Below are positions 8,457 to 18,652 of a stretch of DNA of 64,000 nt, in pieces. The DNA comes from Sporosarcina luteola. GTDB taxonomy: Bacteria > Bacillota > Bacilli > Bacillales_A > Planococcaceae. The first letter of the stretch is position 1. Every line of letters begins with the position of its first letter. The notes below the pieces were generated by a model, which ran no database searches, was not told the DNA's origin, and saw only the letters and a program-made list of their open reading frames with translations. Where the stretch lies: the NCBI RefSeq assembly GCF_007991495.1, contig NZ_BJYL01000012.1, positions 37,870-101,869 on the forward strand, read 5' to 3'. The position numbers were made by a program, and so were the translations under genes.

Positions 8457-9137
8457 TTAGGGTTTCGATACAGATTCCAATGTCGAAGTCACGATGAATT
8501 CTTCGTTGTTTTCCGCAGGCATGATGAATTCACGCTTTACTTCGCCGAACCCTTCCACGATATATTTTCGATTGACTGCATCATTTTCTTCGGATTGAAT
8601 CACAAAGGCATTGTCGAATGTTTGATAAGGGGTTTCTACCGTGACGCCCGTTTCAACAATTTCCCACTTGTCGAAAGTCGTTCCTACCTCAAATGGCTTT
8701 TTTAGATAAACGCCTTCAGGTTCCATCGCATTGATCTCTTCCAAAGAAGGGAAGTCCGCGTTCATATCGACGGCTTTATGTCCGATTGTTGTAATCTGAT
8801 CTTCATCAATCCTATAAATATACCTTATAATCGCACCGCCATTATTTTCATGGACGCCGATAATATTTTCGTATGGCTGCGCAAATGTGACATCGAGCTC
8901 TGCAAATTCATTTCCCTCCCCAAGAAAATGTGCTTTCGAACCATCGGGCAGGAAGTAATTTTTCAATGATTCGTCAGTAGTGTTTTTCGTTTCTTCCTCA
9001 TTATTTTCTGTCGCCTGATCCGGTTCATTTGATTCACCGCTGTTGCCGGAATTGTTCAATGTTGTCGTTTTACTTGAACAACCTGCAACCAAGAGGATTG
9101 TAAACAACAATGCGATAACTAGACGGTTCCTCCTCAT
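8457..9137 (-). CDS. Putative lipoprotein of unknown function
   Basis: A 226-residue exported protein. The N-terminus MRRNRLVIALLFTILLVAGC is a lipoprotein signal with lipobox LVAGC (C20), followed by a Ser/Asn/Glu-rich spacer and a soluble beta-rich domain that I do not recognise. The open frame extends upstream to 9281, but that part crosses the ABC-F terminator; the ATG at 9137 has AAAGGAG upstream and gives the perfect signal peptide. It is likely anchored on the outer face of the cytoplasmic membrane. Confidence 0.8.
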   Translation of the reverse strand: MRRNRLVIALLFTILLVAGCSSKTTTLNNSGNSGESNEPDQATENNEEETKNTTDESLKNYFLPDGSKAHFLGEGNEFAELDVTFAQPYENIIGVHENNGGAIIRYIYRIDEDQITTIGHKAVDMNADFPSLEEINAMEPEGVYLKKPFEVGTTFDKWEIVETGVTVETPYQTFDNAFVIQSEENDAVNRKYIVEGFGEVKREFIMPAENNEEFIVTSTLESVSKP

Positions 9138-9212
9138 AAAAAAACACTCTCCTTTTTCAATAATATACCCGAAACGAAAGTGATTATCCTTTTTCCATGG
9201 ATTCTGTTGAAT

Positions 9213-9245
9213 AAAAAAACCGCTCTCCCATAAGGGAAAACGGTT
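9213..9245 (-). terminator. Terminator of the ABC-F gene
   Basis: On the minus strand an AACCG-TTTTCCC / GGGAGAG-CGGTT stem is followed by seven T, just after the ABC-F stop codon. Confidence 0.85.
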
Positions 9246-9250
9246 CGTGA

Positions 9251-10870
<1,620 letters not shown>

Positions 10871-10889
10871 CTAAATTCACAATGCTCCT

Positions 10890-10912
10890 ATTATAACATG
10901 AAAGCTTTCATG
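10890..10912 (-). promoter_or_regulatory. -10 element and adjoining 16-bp palindrome upstream of the ABC-F gene
   Basis: TATAAT (minus strand, 10890-10895) is preceded one base away by the perfect palindrome CATGAAAGCTTTCATG (10897-10912). A palindrome in the -10/-35 spacer is a typical operator position. No good -35 is visible. Confidence 0.5.
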
Positions 10913-10940
10913 AGTGGTATGTGTTAAACCTGTTTATACG

Positions 10941-10965
10941 AAAAAATCCCTGGGGACAGGGATTT
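10941..10965 (-). terminator. Terminator of the 78-aa gene
   Basis: On the minus strand AAATCCCTG / CAGGGATTT is followed by a T-run, directly after the stop codon at 10967. Confidence 0.85.
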
Positions 10966-10966
10966 G

Positions 10967-11203
10967 TTATTGAAAGACTTTCCGTTGCCGGTAAGCGTCC
11001 AATGAGTATAGCTCTTTATTCAATATATATTCCATCCTGACATAATCTTTTTTAGAGGGGATAGCATGTTGATCTAAGCCGGACATGGAGAACAGAAAGT
11101 AATAGTCTTTTACTCTACGGAAGAGAAAAACAGTTTCAGGAAATTCGTCAAAAATACCTTTAACTTGATATTTTCGCGTGTATTCCCAATGAAGTAGCTT
11201 CAT
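10967..11203 (-). CDS. Hypothetical protein, 78 aa
   Basis: A short, charged, tyrosine- and phenylalanine-rich soluble protein (for example FDEFPETVFLFRRVKDYYFL). I do not recognise a family. The ATG at 11203 has AAAGGA nine bases upstream; two earlier possible starts are too close to that site. It has its own terminator, which supports expression as a separate unit. Confidence 0.65.
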   Translation of the reverse strand: MKLLHWEYTRKYQVKGIFDEFPETVFLFRRVKDYYFLFSMSGLDQHAIPSKKDYVRMEYILNKELYSLDAYRQRKVFQ

Positions 11204-11289
11204 GAACATCTTTCCTTTCATGGCTAATTATAGATGAAACCGTAGAGGAACACAAGTTCTTGCACCGGCAAAAGAGGGACTGTACACAT

Positions 11290-11329
11290 TAAAAAAAGAA
11301 GAAGGAAACAATGAATTATTCCTTCTTCT
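11290..11329 (-). terminator. Terminator of msrA
   Basis: On the minus strand AGAAGAAGGAA / TTCCTTCTTCT is followed by seven T just after the msrA stop codon. Confidence 0.88.
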
Positions 11330-11337
11330 GGCATTTA

Positions 11338-11868
11338 TTATGTCCAATGGTCATTTATGAACTCATCTCTGCCCGATTTAGCCCGATCTTCTTTGTAATG
11401 GGACTGTTCTTTTTGATAATAATCCTGGTGATAATCCTCGGCTCTGTAAAATGTTTCAGCCGGGCGGACTACCGTAACGATCGGCTTTTTGAAGCGATTG
11501 CTTTCTCCAAGCTGTTTCTTCGATTGTTCTGCAGCCATCTTTTGTTCATCGTCATAATAAAAGATAGCTGTCGAATAGGAATGGCCACGGTCATGGAACT
11601 GTCCACCGGCATCAGTCGGATCAATTTGCTGCCAATAAAGTTCTAGCAACTGTTCATATGTAAAGAGGGAGGGATCAAATGTAATTTCAACGACTTCCAA
11701 ATGTCCGGAGTCACCCTTTTTCACATCTTCATAGGTTGGGTTTTCGACATGCCCTCCCATATAACCTGATACTATATCCTCTATACCATCCCATTCTTTG
11801 AATGGTTTTACCATACACCAAAAACATCCGCCCGCAAATGCCGCTTTTGCATACTTCTTTTCAGACAT
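11338..11868 (-). CDS. msrA: Peptide-methionine (S)-S-oxide reductase MsrA
   Basis: A 176-residue cytoplasmic repair enzyme that reduces the S-epimer of methionine sulfoxide in proteins. The catalytic motif GGCFWC is present (C15, C18), followed by SGYMGG, the NPTYEDV block and HLEVVEITFDP, all diagnostic of MsrA. There is no fused MsrB domain and no msrB next to it. The start ATG has a weak AAAGGGG upstream. It appears monocistronic. Confidence 0.96.
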   Translation of the reverse strand: MSEKKYAKAAFAGGCFWCMVKPFKEWDGIEDIVSGYMGGHVENPTYEDVKKGDSGHLEVVEITFDPSLFTYEQLLELYWQQIDPTDAGGQFHDRGHSYSTAIFYYDDEQKMAAEQSKKQLGESNRFKKPIVTVVRPAETFYRAEDYHQDYYQKEQSHYKEDRAKSGRDEFINDHWT

Positions 11869-12289
11869 CCAATCTAACCCCTTTCAATTAATTCAAATAA
11901 ATTGTATCATAATTTTCAGGGCTAGACTGTACATACGAAAGAAAGGCTGCGTACCGGTCAGTGTGTAAACGGTAGACAACCTTTCTGAGAGGTGCAATGA
12001 GTGGTGTGCTTTTTACATCATTAATAAATGTAGCTTGCGCCAATAATAATCAACAGGATGAAAAGCACAACAAGCAAAGCAAAGGAGGAACCGCTTCCTC
12101 TCCCGTATTCACTTCCCATTTATACCACCACCTTCATAGTAGACTATGCAATGAAGAAAACAGCAGATGGGGAAATGACTATGGTTTTCATAATAACTTA
12201 GCGCGATTGTCTGACATACTAACCGGCGACGCAACCCTTGCAAACAACAAACGTCCTTTAGATGACATTAAAATTTGGAGGAATCTGAT
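11869..12289. other. 421-bp region without a convincing gene
   Basis: This stretch separates msrA and the LCP gene. It contains an AGAAAGG / CCTTTCT inverted repeat (about 11938-11987) and an open frame on the plus strand (11997-12293, 98 codons) with a weak AGAGGTG site. That frame starts with a vaguely lipoprotein-like LINVACANN but lacks a positively charged signal start and then becomes unordered. It overlaps the LCP start. It may be a decayed gene. I do not call it coding. Confidence 0.4.
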
Positions 12290-13252
12290 TTGAAAGAAGA
12301 CCAGTACGAAGGCCCTGTTCCAAGAAGAAGAAGGAGAAAGAAGCTGCGAATCGGCAGGTTGTTTTTAACGATCCTTTTCGCTGTTTTCATCGTGACGGGC
12401 TTCTATTCATACTTTCAATATAAAGAAGGTAAATCATTAGCTAAAGGCAATGAAATCGATCCTGGTCCTTTTACAGGGGATGTCGTCGATCCAAAAAATC
12501 CATCGATTGAGAATTATTTACTGTTAGGAATTGACGACGATGGCAGTGGTAAATCACGTACAGATACGATGATCGTTCTGTCTTGGGATAAAAAAGAAGG
12601 TTCGATACGCCTCGTTTCATTCATGCGTGATATTTACGCAGATATACCCGGTTATAAGTCATATAAGTTGAATACAGCGTATTATTTGAACGGAGTACAG
12701 GCCGCAAAGGATACGATCACGGGCATGTTTGGTATTCCGATTCACCATTATGCTATTGTGGATTTCGACAATTTCGAGTCCATAATCGATATTGCATTTC
12801 CAAAAGGAATCGAAATCGATGTGGAAAAAGAAATGTCGGAGAAAATCGGTGTTACGCTAATGCCGGGGAAACAGCAGCTGAACGGTAAAGAATTGCTTGG
12901 TTTTGCTCGATTCCGCGCCGATGCAGAAGGGGATTTCGGCAGGGTTTCAAGACAACAAGAAGTGATTAAGGCCGTTAAAGATGAAGCGCTCCGTCCTGGA
13001 ATGCTCCGTCATATTCCGAAGCTGTCAGGTGCATTATCCAGTTTTATACAAACTGATTTGACGGCAAAAGATGAGATTTCAAAAGCTGTCACGCTTCTCA
13101 TGAACGGCAAATCGGATATTGAGACGATGACAGTACCTGTAGAAGGTACATATTGGTTCAATTCTTATTCACATGCAGGATCTGTCATTGAGCTCGATAT
13201 TGATAAAAACAAAGAGGCACTTTCAACTTTCCTGAATATGAAAATTGACTGA
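12290..13252 (+). CDS. LytR-CpsA-Psr (LCP) family protein
   Basis: A 320-residue membrane-anchored enzyme of the LCP family, which transfers undecaprenyl-linked glycopolymers such as teichoic acid to peptidoglycan. Order: basic cytoplasmic tail (RRRRRKKLR), one membrane segment (about 23-40), then the extracellular LCP domain with SRTDTM, SFMRDIYADIPG, KLNTAYYLNG, and the ARFRADAEGDFGRVSRQQ block that carries the conserved arginines and acidic residues. The TTG at 12290 follows GGAGGA with good spacing and is preferred over the TTG five codons earlier. The AI-2E-type permease follows 10 bp downstream, so the two form an operon. It could be TagT/TagU/TagV-like; which one is not decided. Confidence 0.92.
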   Translation: MKEDQYEGPVPRRRRRKKLRIGRLFLTILFAVFIVTGFYSYFQYKEGKSLAKGNEIDPGPFTGDVVDPKNPSIENYLLLGIDDDGSGKSRTDTMIVLSWDKKEGSIRLVSFMRDIYADIPGYKSYKLNTAYYLNGVQAAKDTITGMFGIPIHHYAIVDFDNFESIIDIAFPKGIEIDVEKEMSEKIGVTLMPGKQQLNGKELLGFARFRADAEGDFGRVSRQQEVIKAVKDEALRPGMLRHIPKLSGALSSFIQTDLTAKDEISKAVTLLMNGKSDIETMTVPVEGTYWFNSYSHAGSVIELDIDKNKEALSTFLNMKID

Positions 13253-13262
13253 GGGGGTAGCC

Positions 13263-14459
13263 ATGGACAATAAGAGTCAAGGACAAGAAACAGTTGCAAG
13301 AAATGACTCGACGCCAAGAATCATTCGTTTTTTAGGTGGCCGGGCAACGATGTTCGTTTTACTATCTATCTTGCTGATTGGGCTTATTATATTAGTTTTC
13401 AGCAAGGTATCCTTTATTTTTTATCCGATTAAAGTCTTTTTTTCAACGGTAGTCCTTCCGATAATCCTTGCAACAATTGCTTATTATTTATTGCGACCGA
13501 TTTTACGCCTCTTGGAACGGATGAGGATTCCAAGGGTATGGGGGATTTTTATTCTTTTTGTTGGGCTTGCAGGATTGATCACATTATTCGTGTTTCTTGT
13601 TTTTCCATTCCTGAAAATACAGTTTGCGAACTTGATTGAGGAATTTCCAACTTATTTTAAGCAGATGCTCATCAATGTAGATACCTTTTTACGGACTTCA
13701 ATCTTTTCAGCGTATTATGGCGAAATGGATATTAATATTAACAAGCTATTAGACAATGGGTTAGGAAATATTGGAGAATTTTTCACGGATGCGATAGGTG
13801 GGATTGCATCTGGTGTGACCTCATTCATTTCTGCATTAACAGGTTTCGTCCTTGCAATCATTACAGTTCCGTTCATCCTCTTCTATCTATTGAAAGATGG
13901 GGAGAAGCTGCCTAAAATGATTGTAAAAATGTTGCCGCCACGTCTTCGCGATGAGGCGGACGCTATTTTCAAGGACGCCGACCATCAAATTAGCGCCTAT
14001 ATCCAAGGGCAGATTCTTGTAGCAATCTGTATCGGTATTATGGTATCGATCGGCTTTAGAATCATCGGCATGGATTACGCACTTTTACTAGGAGCGCTCG
14101 CGATGTTCACAAGTGTCGTGCCTTATTTAGGACCTATTATCGCAATCACTCCGGCTGCTATAATAGCAATTGTCACATCACCATTCATGTTGGTGAAGCT
14201 AGCCGTTGTTTGGACAATCGTCCAATTGGTTGAAGGTAAATTCATATCTCCGCAAATCATGGGGAAATCTTTACGGGTTCATCCAATAACAATTATCTTC
14301 GTCTTGCTAACTGCCGGATCATTGTTCGGGGTAGTAGGAGTCGTTTTAGGTATTCCGGGATACGCATTAATCAAAGTGGTTTTCACACATATGTTCAAGC
14401 TGTTGAAACTTAGGTACAATAAACACGAACCTGATACGGATATGCATTATGAGGGATAA
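13263..14459 (+). CDS. AI-2E family (PerM-type) membrane protein
   Basis: A 398-residue polytopic membrane protein of the AI-2 exporter-like family (Pfam AI-2E_transport). Hydrophobic segments appear at both ends, separated by an extracellular or amphipathic middle part, with the family-type block PFILFYLLKDGEKLP and the C-terminal VVPYLGPIIAITPA and QLVEGKFISPQIMG regions. Members are predicted to export small solutes; some act in Na+/H+ exchange, so the substrate is open. ATG 13263 follows GAGGGGG. It is the second gene after the LCP gene. Confidence 0.88.
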   Translation: MDNKSQGQETVARNDSTPRIIRFLGGRATMFVLLSILLIGLIILVFSKVSFIFYPIKVFFSTVVLPIILATIAYYLLRPILRLLERMRIPRVWGIFILFVGLAGLITLFVFLVFPFLKIQFANLIEEFPTYFKQMLINVDTFLRTSIFSAYYGEMDININKLLDNGLGNIGEFFTDAIGGIASGVTSFISALTGFVLAIITVPFILFYLLKDGEKLPKMIVKMLPPRLRDEADAIFKDADHQISAYIQGQILVAICIGIMVSIGFRIIGMDYALLLGALAMFTSVVPYLGPIIAITPAAIIAIVTSPFMLVKLAVVWTIVQLVEGKFISPQIMGKSLRVHPITIIFVLLTAGSLFGVVGVVLGIPGYALIKVVFTHMFKLLKLRYNKHEPDTDMHYEG

Positions 14460-14460
14460 A

Positions 14461-14496
14461 ATGCAAAAGGCGTCCAGTTATGGACGTCTTTTGCAT
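14461..14496. terminator. Hairpin after the permease gene
   Basis: ATGCAAAAGGCGTCC / GGACGTCTTTTGCAT forms a 15-bp stem with one G-U pair between two convergent genes. The T-run is inside the stem, so it may act as a terminator in both directions but not in the strictest sense. Confidence 0.7.
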
Positions 14497-14550
14497 GTGG
14501 AGAATGCAATGCGGATAACGAATGAATTGGGCTACGCATCTAAGGAACGA

Positions 14551-15537
14551 TTACTCCGTTTCATATACAACAGTCCCTGTTAATGATAGATCGTACCCGC
14601 CCATCGCATTGATTTCATTTTGAAATTCTTTGGAACGGAGGATGGAAAAAATGGATTCTCGTAGATGGAGATTCTCGTCAGTTTTAAACATGACTAAATC
14701 ATACCTCTCCTGTATGAGCGGTATGAAATCTACTCCGACTAATATTGCAGCCTTTTCGATGCCGACACCGACATCAGCTGCACCCGACGCCACTTTACTT
14801 GCCACTGCAATGTGATTCATTTCCTCCGTGAAATATCCATCGATTTTTCGAGGGGATATGCCTTCCAATCGTAATTTTTCATCAAGCAAAACCCTTGTGC
14901 CTGAGCCTAATTCACGATTGATCATTGTAATAGACGGCTTTATCAAGTCACTCCATGTATGAAGATTCTTTGGATTGTTTTTCTGAACATACATGCCTGC
15001 TGTCCTGGATAATAGATTGATGACCACATATGAATGACCTACCAAAATCCTCTTGATAAACGGGATATTATAGGTGCCTGTATCTCCATCAAATAAGTGC
15101 GTACTGACAACGTCCGCTTCTCCAGCGTACATAGCCATTAAACTATTAAGGCTTCCTGTATAAGAGCGAAGCGGTCGGAATCCACCCGTTTTTTTCCCAA
15201 TTGCATTTGCCAGGAGGTCAAGACTTATATCTTGCCCGCTAATGATCAATTGACGGGTAGCGTAAGGTTGGATGATGGGAGGCGGGCTATAATCATTCTT
15301 ATTTCTGATAGGTTCGTTTGTCTGTTCCGAAACAGTTACATTCGCGGACTCAACTCCACCGCTTTTTGTGCTTTCCTTATAAGTGTCCAAATCAGTCGCG
15401 TCAACACGCATCTGTCTACCAACACGATAAGCTCGAATCTGCCCTTTTTTAATCAAGTCATAAACGGTTAACTTGGAAACTTTCAATAGATCTGCAATTT
15501 CTTCGGTCGTATAGGAAGTTGAATTGTGATTTGTCAT
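14551..15537 (-). CDS. One-component regulator: excisionase-type HTH plus periplasmic-binding-like domain
   Basis: A 328-residue predicted transcription factor. The N-terminus (about 8-55) is a small winged HTH of the excisionase/MerR type (TTEEIADLLKVSKLTVYDLI, then IRAYRVGRQMRV). After a linker, residues about 95-325 form a PBP-like ligand-binding domain like those of molybdate-responsive regulators. It is divergent from modABC with a shared 200-bp control region, so molybdate or tungstate is the likely ligand (inference). The ATG at 15537 follows GGAGG and is preferred over the start eight codons upstream. Confidence 0.85.
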   Translation of the reverse strand: MTNHNSTSYTTEEIADLLKVSKLTVYDLIKKGQIRAYRVGRQMRVDATDLDTYKESTKSGGVESANVTVSEQTNEPIRNKNDYSPPPIIQPYATRQLIISGQDISLDLLANAIGKKTGGFRPLRSYTGSLNSLMAMYAGEADVVSTHLFDGDTGTYNIPFIKRILVGHSYVVINLLSRTAGMYVQKNNPKNLHTWSDLIKPSITMINRELGSGTRVLLDEKLRLEGISPRKIDGYFTEEMNHIAVASKVASGAADVGVGIEKAAILVGVDFIPLIQERYDLVMFKTDENLHLRESIFSILRSKEFQNEINAMGGYDLSLTGTVVYETE

Positions 15538-15660
15538 AGTTCCTCCAAAATGCTCTTTCATTCATTTTCTCTTACCTTCTATAAAAAAGCAATTTTACAA
15601 AATATCAAAAGTTAAAAGTATTGATGTTTAAATATTTTTAATTAAAACTAGATATGTTTA

Positions 15661-15690
15661 GTTATATATAGTTATAATAGATTATAAATA
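15661..15690. promoter_or_regulatory. Three tandem decamers in the regulator/modA control region
   Basis: Three consecutive 10-bp units (GTTATATATA, GTTATAATAG, ATTATAAATA) are spaced one helical turn apart, and a further GTTATAAC palindrome lies at 15711-15718, upstream of modA. The region is very A+T-rich, so chance similarity is possible. Direct repeats in phase are a plausible operator for the divergent regulator. Confidence 0.4.
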
Positions 15691-15740
15691 ATGATGTTAA
15701 GATGTGAATTGTTATAACAGGAATGGAGAGGTGGTAACTT

Positions 15741-16520
15741 ATGAAAAAAAACGTCCTACTGTTTTGCCTGTTTTTTGTTTTATTGCTTTCCTTCGGATGT
15801 AGTGATGGGGGGAAAGTAAAGGAAGATGAAGAGCAAGTTGAACTGCTGGTTTCTGCTGCTGCCAGTTTGACCGATGTATTAACGGAGCTAAAAGAAGAAT
15901 ACGAAAAAGATCATAAAAATACAAGCATTACATTCAACTTCGGTAGTTCGGGAAAATTAGCTGCACAAATCGAACAGGGCGCTCCAGCCGATCTGTTCTT
16001 ATCAGCAAGCGCAAAAGATATGGATAATATGAATGATAAAGGATTAATCGATGAACCTTCAAGAATTGATTTTACTCAAAATTCACTTGTGTTAATTTCT
16101 AATAAGGATTCCACTATTGATCTTAATTCGTTTGAAAAAATAGATTCGGCAAAAATAGACCACCTTGCAATCGGTGAGCCTGAAAGCGTTCCTGTCGGCC
16201 GTTATACAAAGGAAGTTTTCGAGCATCTTGGCTTATGGGAACCTTTACAAAGTAAATTAGTTATGGGATCAGATGTACGCCAGGTTTTGACCCATGTTGA
16301 AATGGGCAATGCCGATCTAGGAATCGTTTACGCAAGCGATGCGTTAATTTCGGACAAAGTGAAAGTATTGGCGAAAGCAGACACAGAATGGCATGAACCT
16401 ATTGTTTATCCGGGGGCAATTGTGGATTCCTCACGACATAAAGAAGAAGCACAGGAATTCTTGGATTATCTAATGAGTGCAGACGGGAAGTTACAGTTGG
16501 AGAAGTTCGGTTTCAAGTAA
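15741..16520 (+). CDS. modA: Molybdate ABC transporter substrate-binding lipoprotein
   Basis: A 259-residue extracellular binding protein of the molybdate importer. Signal peptide with lipobox LSFGC (C20), acidic spacer, then the ModA fold with SAAASLTDVLTEL, FNFGSSGKLAAQIEQGAPADLFLSA and NADLGIVYASDA, blocks typical for oxyanion binding. Start ATG has GGAGAGG upstream. modB follows after 137 bp that hold a non-coding repeat, and modC follows modB closely. Expression is probably controlled by the divergent regulator. Confidence 0.96.
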   Translation: MKKNVLLFCLFFVLLLSFGCSDGGKVKEDEEQVELLVSAAASLTDVLTELKEEYEKDHKNTSITFNFGSSGKLAAQIEQGAPADLFLSASAKDMDNMNDKGLIDEPSRIDFTQNSLVLISNKDSTIDLNSFEKIDSAKIDHLAIGEPESVPVGRYTKEVFEHLGLWEPLQSKLVMGSDVRQVLTHVEMGNADLGIVYASDALISDKVKVLAKADTEWHEPIVYPGAIVDSSRHKEEAQEFLDYLMSADGKLQLEKFGFK

Positions 16521-16630
16521 GTCCAGCTTCGGGCGCCAGAAACTCGGGGTCATAAGTCGAATATGCTATGTGGCAAAGAGCGCCACTTCGCATCTTCGTC
16601 TTATGCCCGTCGTTTCTAGACAGGCGCCCT
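16521..16630. repeat. Family B intergenic repeat, copy 1 (inside the mod operon)
   Basis: A 110-bp block beginning right after the modA stop codon, in reverse orientation compared with the copies at 48365-48482 and 58803-58919. It starts GTCCAGCTTCGGGCGCC, contains GGTCATAAGTC and CTTATGCC in the two arms, and ends CAGGCGCCC. The arms can pair, giving a long imperfect hairpin in the modA-modB message. Confidence 0.82.
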
Positions 16631-16657
16631 ACGCATTCTGAATGAGGAGGGGATAAT

Positions 16658-17353
16658 ATGACTAACGGAGACTATACTCCTTTACTTTTATCGTTGAAAG
16701 TGGCGGCCATCTCGACCTCTATTGTATTTGTAGCAGGTGTGTTTTTCGCTTATTTATTTGCAAAGAAACAGTTCTTCGGCAAAAGTATTATCGAATCTTT
16801 TTTTATGCTTCCGTTAGTCCTTCCTCCTACCGTTGTTGGTTTTGGTCTGCTTGTGTTGTTCGGGAAAAAAGGGTGGATTGGCAGTTGGCTTATTGAATGG
16901 TTTGATTTTCAAGTTGTGTTCACTTGGATTGGTGCTGTCATTGCTTCAATCGTCGTCTCTTTCCCGTTAATGTACCAAAGTGCTGTTGCTGCTTTTGAAA
17001 GCCTTGATAAAAAATTCGAAAATGTCGCTCGAACAATGGGTGCATCTGAATGGCGTGTGTTTTGGACGGTGGCTTTTCCATTAGCTTGGCCAGGGTTGCT
17101 TGCCGGATTAGTGTTATCATTCGCTAGAGGACTGGGGGAATTTGGCGCCACACTTATGTTGGCAGGCTATATCCCGGGAAAGACTGACACCATACCGATG
17201 GCGATCTATTTTGCGGTAGAATCCGGGCAAATGGAAAAAGCCACGTTCTGGGTCATTATTATAGTCGCATTAGGCTTCAGTACGATCATGTGGCTGAATT
17301 GGTGGAGCAAACGCAATATGAGACGATTTTCGAATGATGTGAAAAGAAGGTGA
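16658..17353 (+). CDS. modB: Molybdate ABC transporter permease
   Basis: A 231-residue integral membrane permease of the molybdate importer. About five or six membrane segments are visible. The ATPase-contact loop (EAA motif) reads ENVARTMGASEWRVFWTVAFP, and FARGLGEFGATLMLAG near the C-terminus is strongly conserved in ModB. Start ATG has GAGGAGGGG upstream. It is five bp from modC. Confidence 0.96.
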   Translation: MTNGDYTPLLLSLKVAAISTSIVFVAGVFFAYLFAKKQFFGKSIIESFFMLPLVLPPTVVGFGLLVLFGKKGWIGSWLIEWFDFQVVFTWIGAVIASIVVSFPLMYQSAVAAFESLDKKFENVARTMGASEWRVFWTVAFPLAWPGLLAGLVLSFARGLGEFGATLMLAGYIPGKTDTIPMAIYFAVESGQMEKATFWVIIIVALGFSTIMWLNWWSKRNMRRFSNDVKRR

Positions 17354-17357
17354 TCAC

Positions 17358-18008
17358 ATGTTAAAAGTGCATATCAACAAGCAATTATTTCATTACGATT
17401 TGGAAGTAGACTTTACAGCCACAAGTGAAATTATCGTTCTGTTTGGTCCATCCGGTTCTGGAAAGACGACAATATTAAATAGTATTGCAGGATTGTGTCA
17501 GCCTGATTCCGGAGAAATCTCATTGAATGATCAACTATTTTATGGTGATAAGAACGGCTCGCTACCAACACGGGAACGGAATATCGGTTACCTCTTCCAA
17601 GACTATGCACTTTTTCCGCATATGACGGTAGAAAAGAATATCCGTTATGGGGTTAAAAAGAAGGGGACCGAACTCAATCTTATTTTGGAAAAGCTACTGG
17701 ATGTTCTTGGGATCCGACACTTATTGTCTAAGTATCCCCATCAGGTTTCTGGCGGAGAAAAGCAACGGGTGGCACTTGCTCGGGCGTTGGCGACGGAACC
17801 TTCCATTTTACTTCTAGATGAGCCCTTATCTGCACTTGATAGCGAAACAAGGACCGAGTGTCAAAATGAACTGATACGGCTCCATGAGTTATGGAAAATT
17901 CCATTTATCATTGTTACACATGATATGGATGAAGCCAAAAAGCTGGGAGACCGCATTTTATTCCTTGAAAAGGGAACTATTATAAAAACGACTGCCTGTA
18001 ACCGCTGA
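17358..18008 (+). CDS. modC: Molybdate ABC transporter ATPase, short form without C-terminal Mop domain
   Basis: A 216-residue ABC ATPase energising molybdate uptake. Walker A GPSGSGKTT, Q-loop LFQDYALFPHMTV, signature VSGGEKQRVALARALA, Walker B LLLDEPLSALD and the switch His (IIVTHDMDEA) are all present. Typical proteobacterial ModC has about 350 residues with a C-terminal Mop/TOBE regulatory domain; here the protein stops straight after the ATPase domain. The 3' end of the gene is part of the terminator stem. The start ATG follows AAGGTGATC. Confidence 0.93.
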   Translation: MLKVHINKQLFHYDLEVDFTATSEIIVLFGPSGSGKTTILNSIAGLCQPDSGEISLNDQLFYGDKNGSLPTRERNIGYLFQDYALFPHMTVEKNIRYGVKKKGTELNLILEKLLDVLGIRHLLSKYPHQVSGGEKQRVALARALATEPSILLLDEPLSALDSETRTECQNELIRLHELWKIPFIIVTHDMDEAKKLGDRILFLEKGTIIKTTACNR

Positions 18009-18039
18009 AAATTTCGGTTGAGGCAGTCGTTTTATTTTT
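17985..18039. terminator. Terminator of modABC, overlapping the modC 3' end
   Basis: AAAACGACTGCCT / AGGCAGTCGTTTT with an internal complementary CCG...CGG loop, followed by ATTTTTC. The left arm is within the last codons of modC and the structure also covers the end of the convergent mocA-like gene. Confidence 0.87.
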
Positions 18040-18652
18040 CTCCATCGAGCTGTTCAGTTAGTAATAAGTTGTAGTCATCAGGCGTATCTACATCGAATAA
18101 AAGTCTGTGATCCATGCAAGGCAATCGCTTACCTTGAGTGAATAAGGTTCCATGCAGAAGTTCTCTTGCGCCTTTATCCCCTCTAATGTTCAAAAGGATT
18201 GGAAAAACTTCCGAGGACAATAAAATTGGCGGTTTCATTGTCCCTTCATAAGTTGTTGCTACGTACTTACTTGTAGGATGGCTGTTCCAACACTTCAACA
18301 TTTCATCGATCATGGCAGCAGTAATAAACGGTTGGTCCGCTAAGAGGACAACTGCAGCTGAGGCGCCAAAGTTTTTAGCATGACTAATTCCGCATCGCAG
18401 TGACACCGATTGCCCGTCTTCAGCATTTGGACAAGGTAAAACTGTGCATTTTTCATGGTTTCTTAAACGATCGGGCATCCATAATAATTCATCACCTTCC
18501 TTTGCAACAATGTAGATTTGCTTTAGTGTCGATTGAACCGCCGTATCAAGTGCCAAGCTTCCCAATGCCATCTTGCCGATCGGCAAAGCCAATTTATCGT
18601 TCCCCATCCTGCGGCTGTTACCGGCTGCTAAATAGATGCCAACGACGGACAT
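18032..18652 (-). CDS. MocA-like molybdenum cofactor cytidylyltransferase (PucB-like)
   Basis: A 206-residue nucleotidyltransferase of the MobA/MocA fold. The signature LAAGNSRRMGNDKLAL binds the NTP, ADQPFI is the second family motif, and DVDTPDDY lies near the C-terminus. Such enzymes add CMP to molybdopterin to make the MCD cofactor used by xanthine dehydrogenase-family enzymes. Its start overlaps the end of the XdhC-like gene by 25 bp, which suggests translational coupling. The same pairing occurs in B. subtilis pucA-pucB. The neighbouring hydroxylase genes are the obvious client. Confidence 0.9.
   Translation of the reverse strand: MSVVGIYLAAGNSRRMGNDKLALPIGKMALGSLALDTAVQSTLKQIYIVAKEGDELLWMPDRLRNHEKCTVLPCPNAEDGQSVSLRCGISHAKNFGASAAVVLLADQPFITAAMIDEMLKCWNSHPTSKYVATTYEGTMKPPILLSSEVFPILLNIRGDKGARELLHGTLFTQGKRLPCMDHRLLFDVDTPDDYNLLLTEQLDGEK

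Noticed and set aside
11997..12293. 98-codon frame upstream of the LCP gene
   Set aside because: Poor signal start, unordered composition, overlaps the LCP start; kept only as a possible remnant in the description of the gap.
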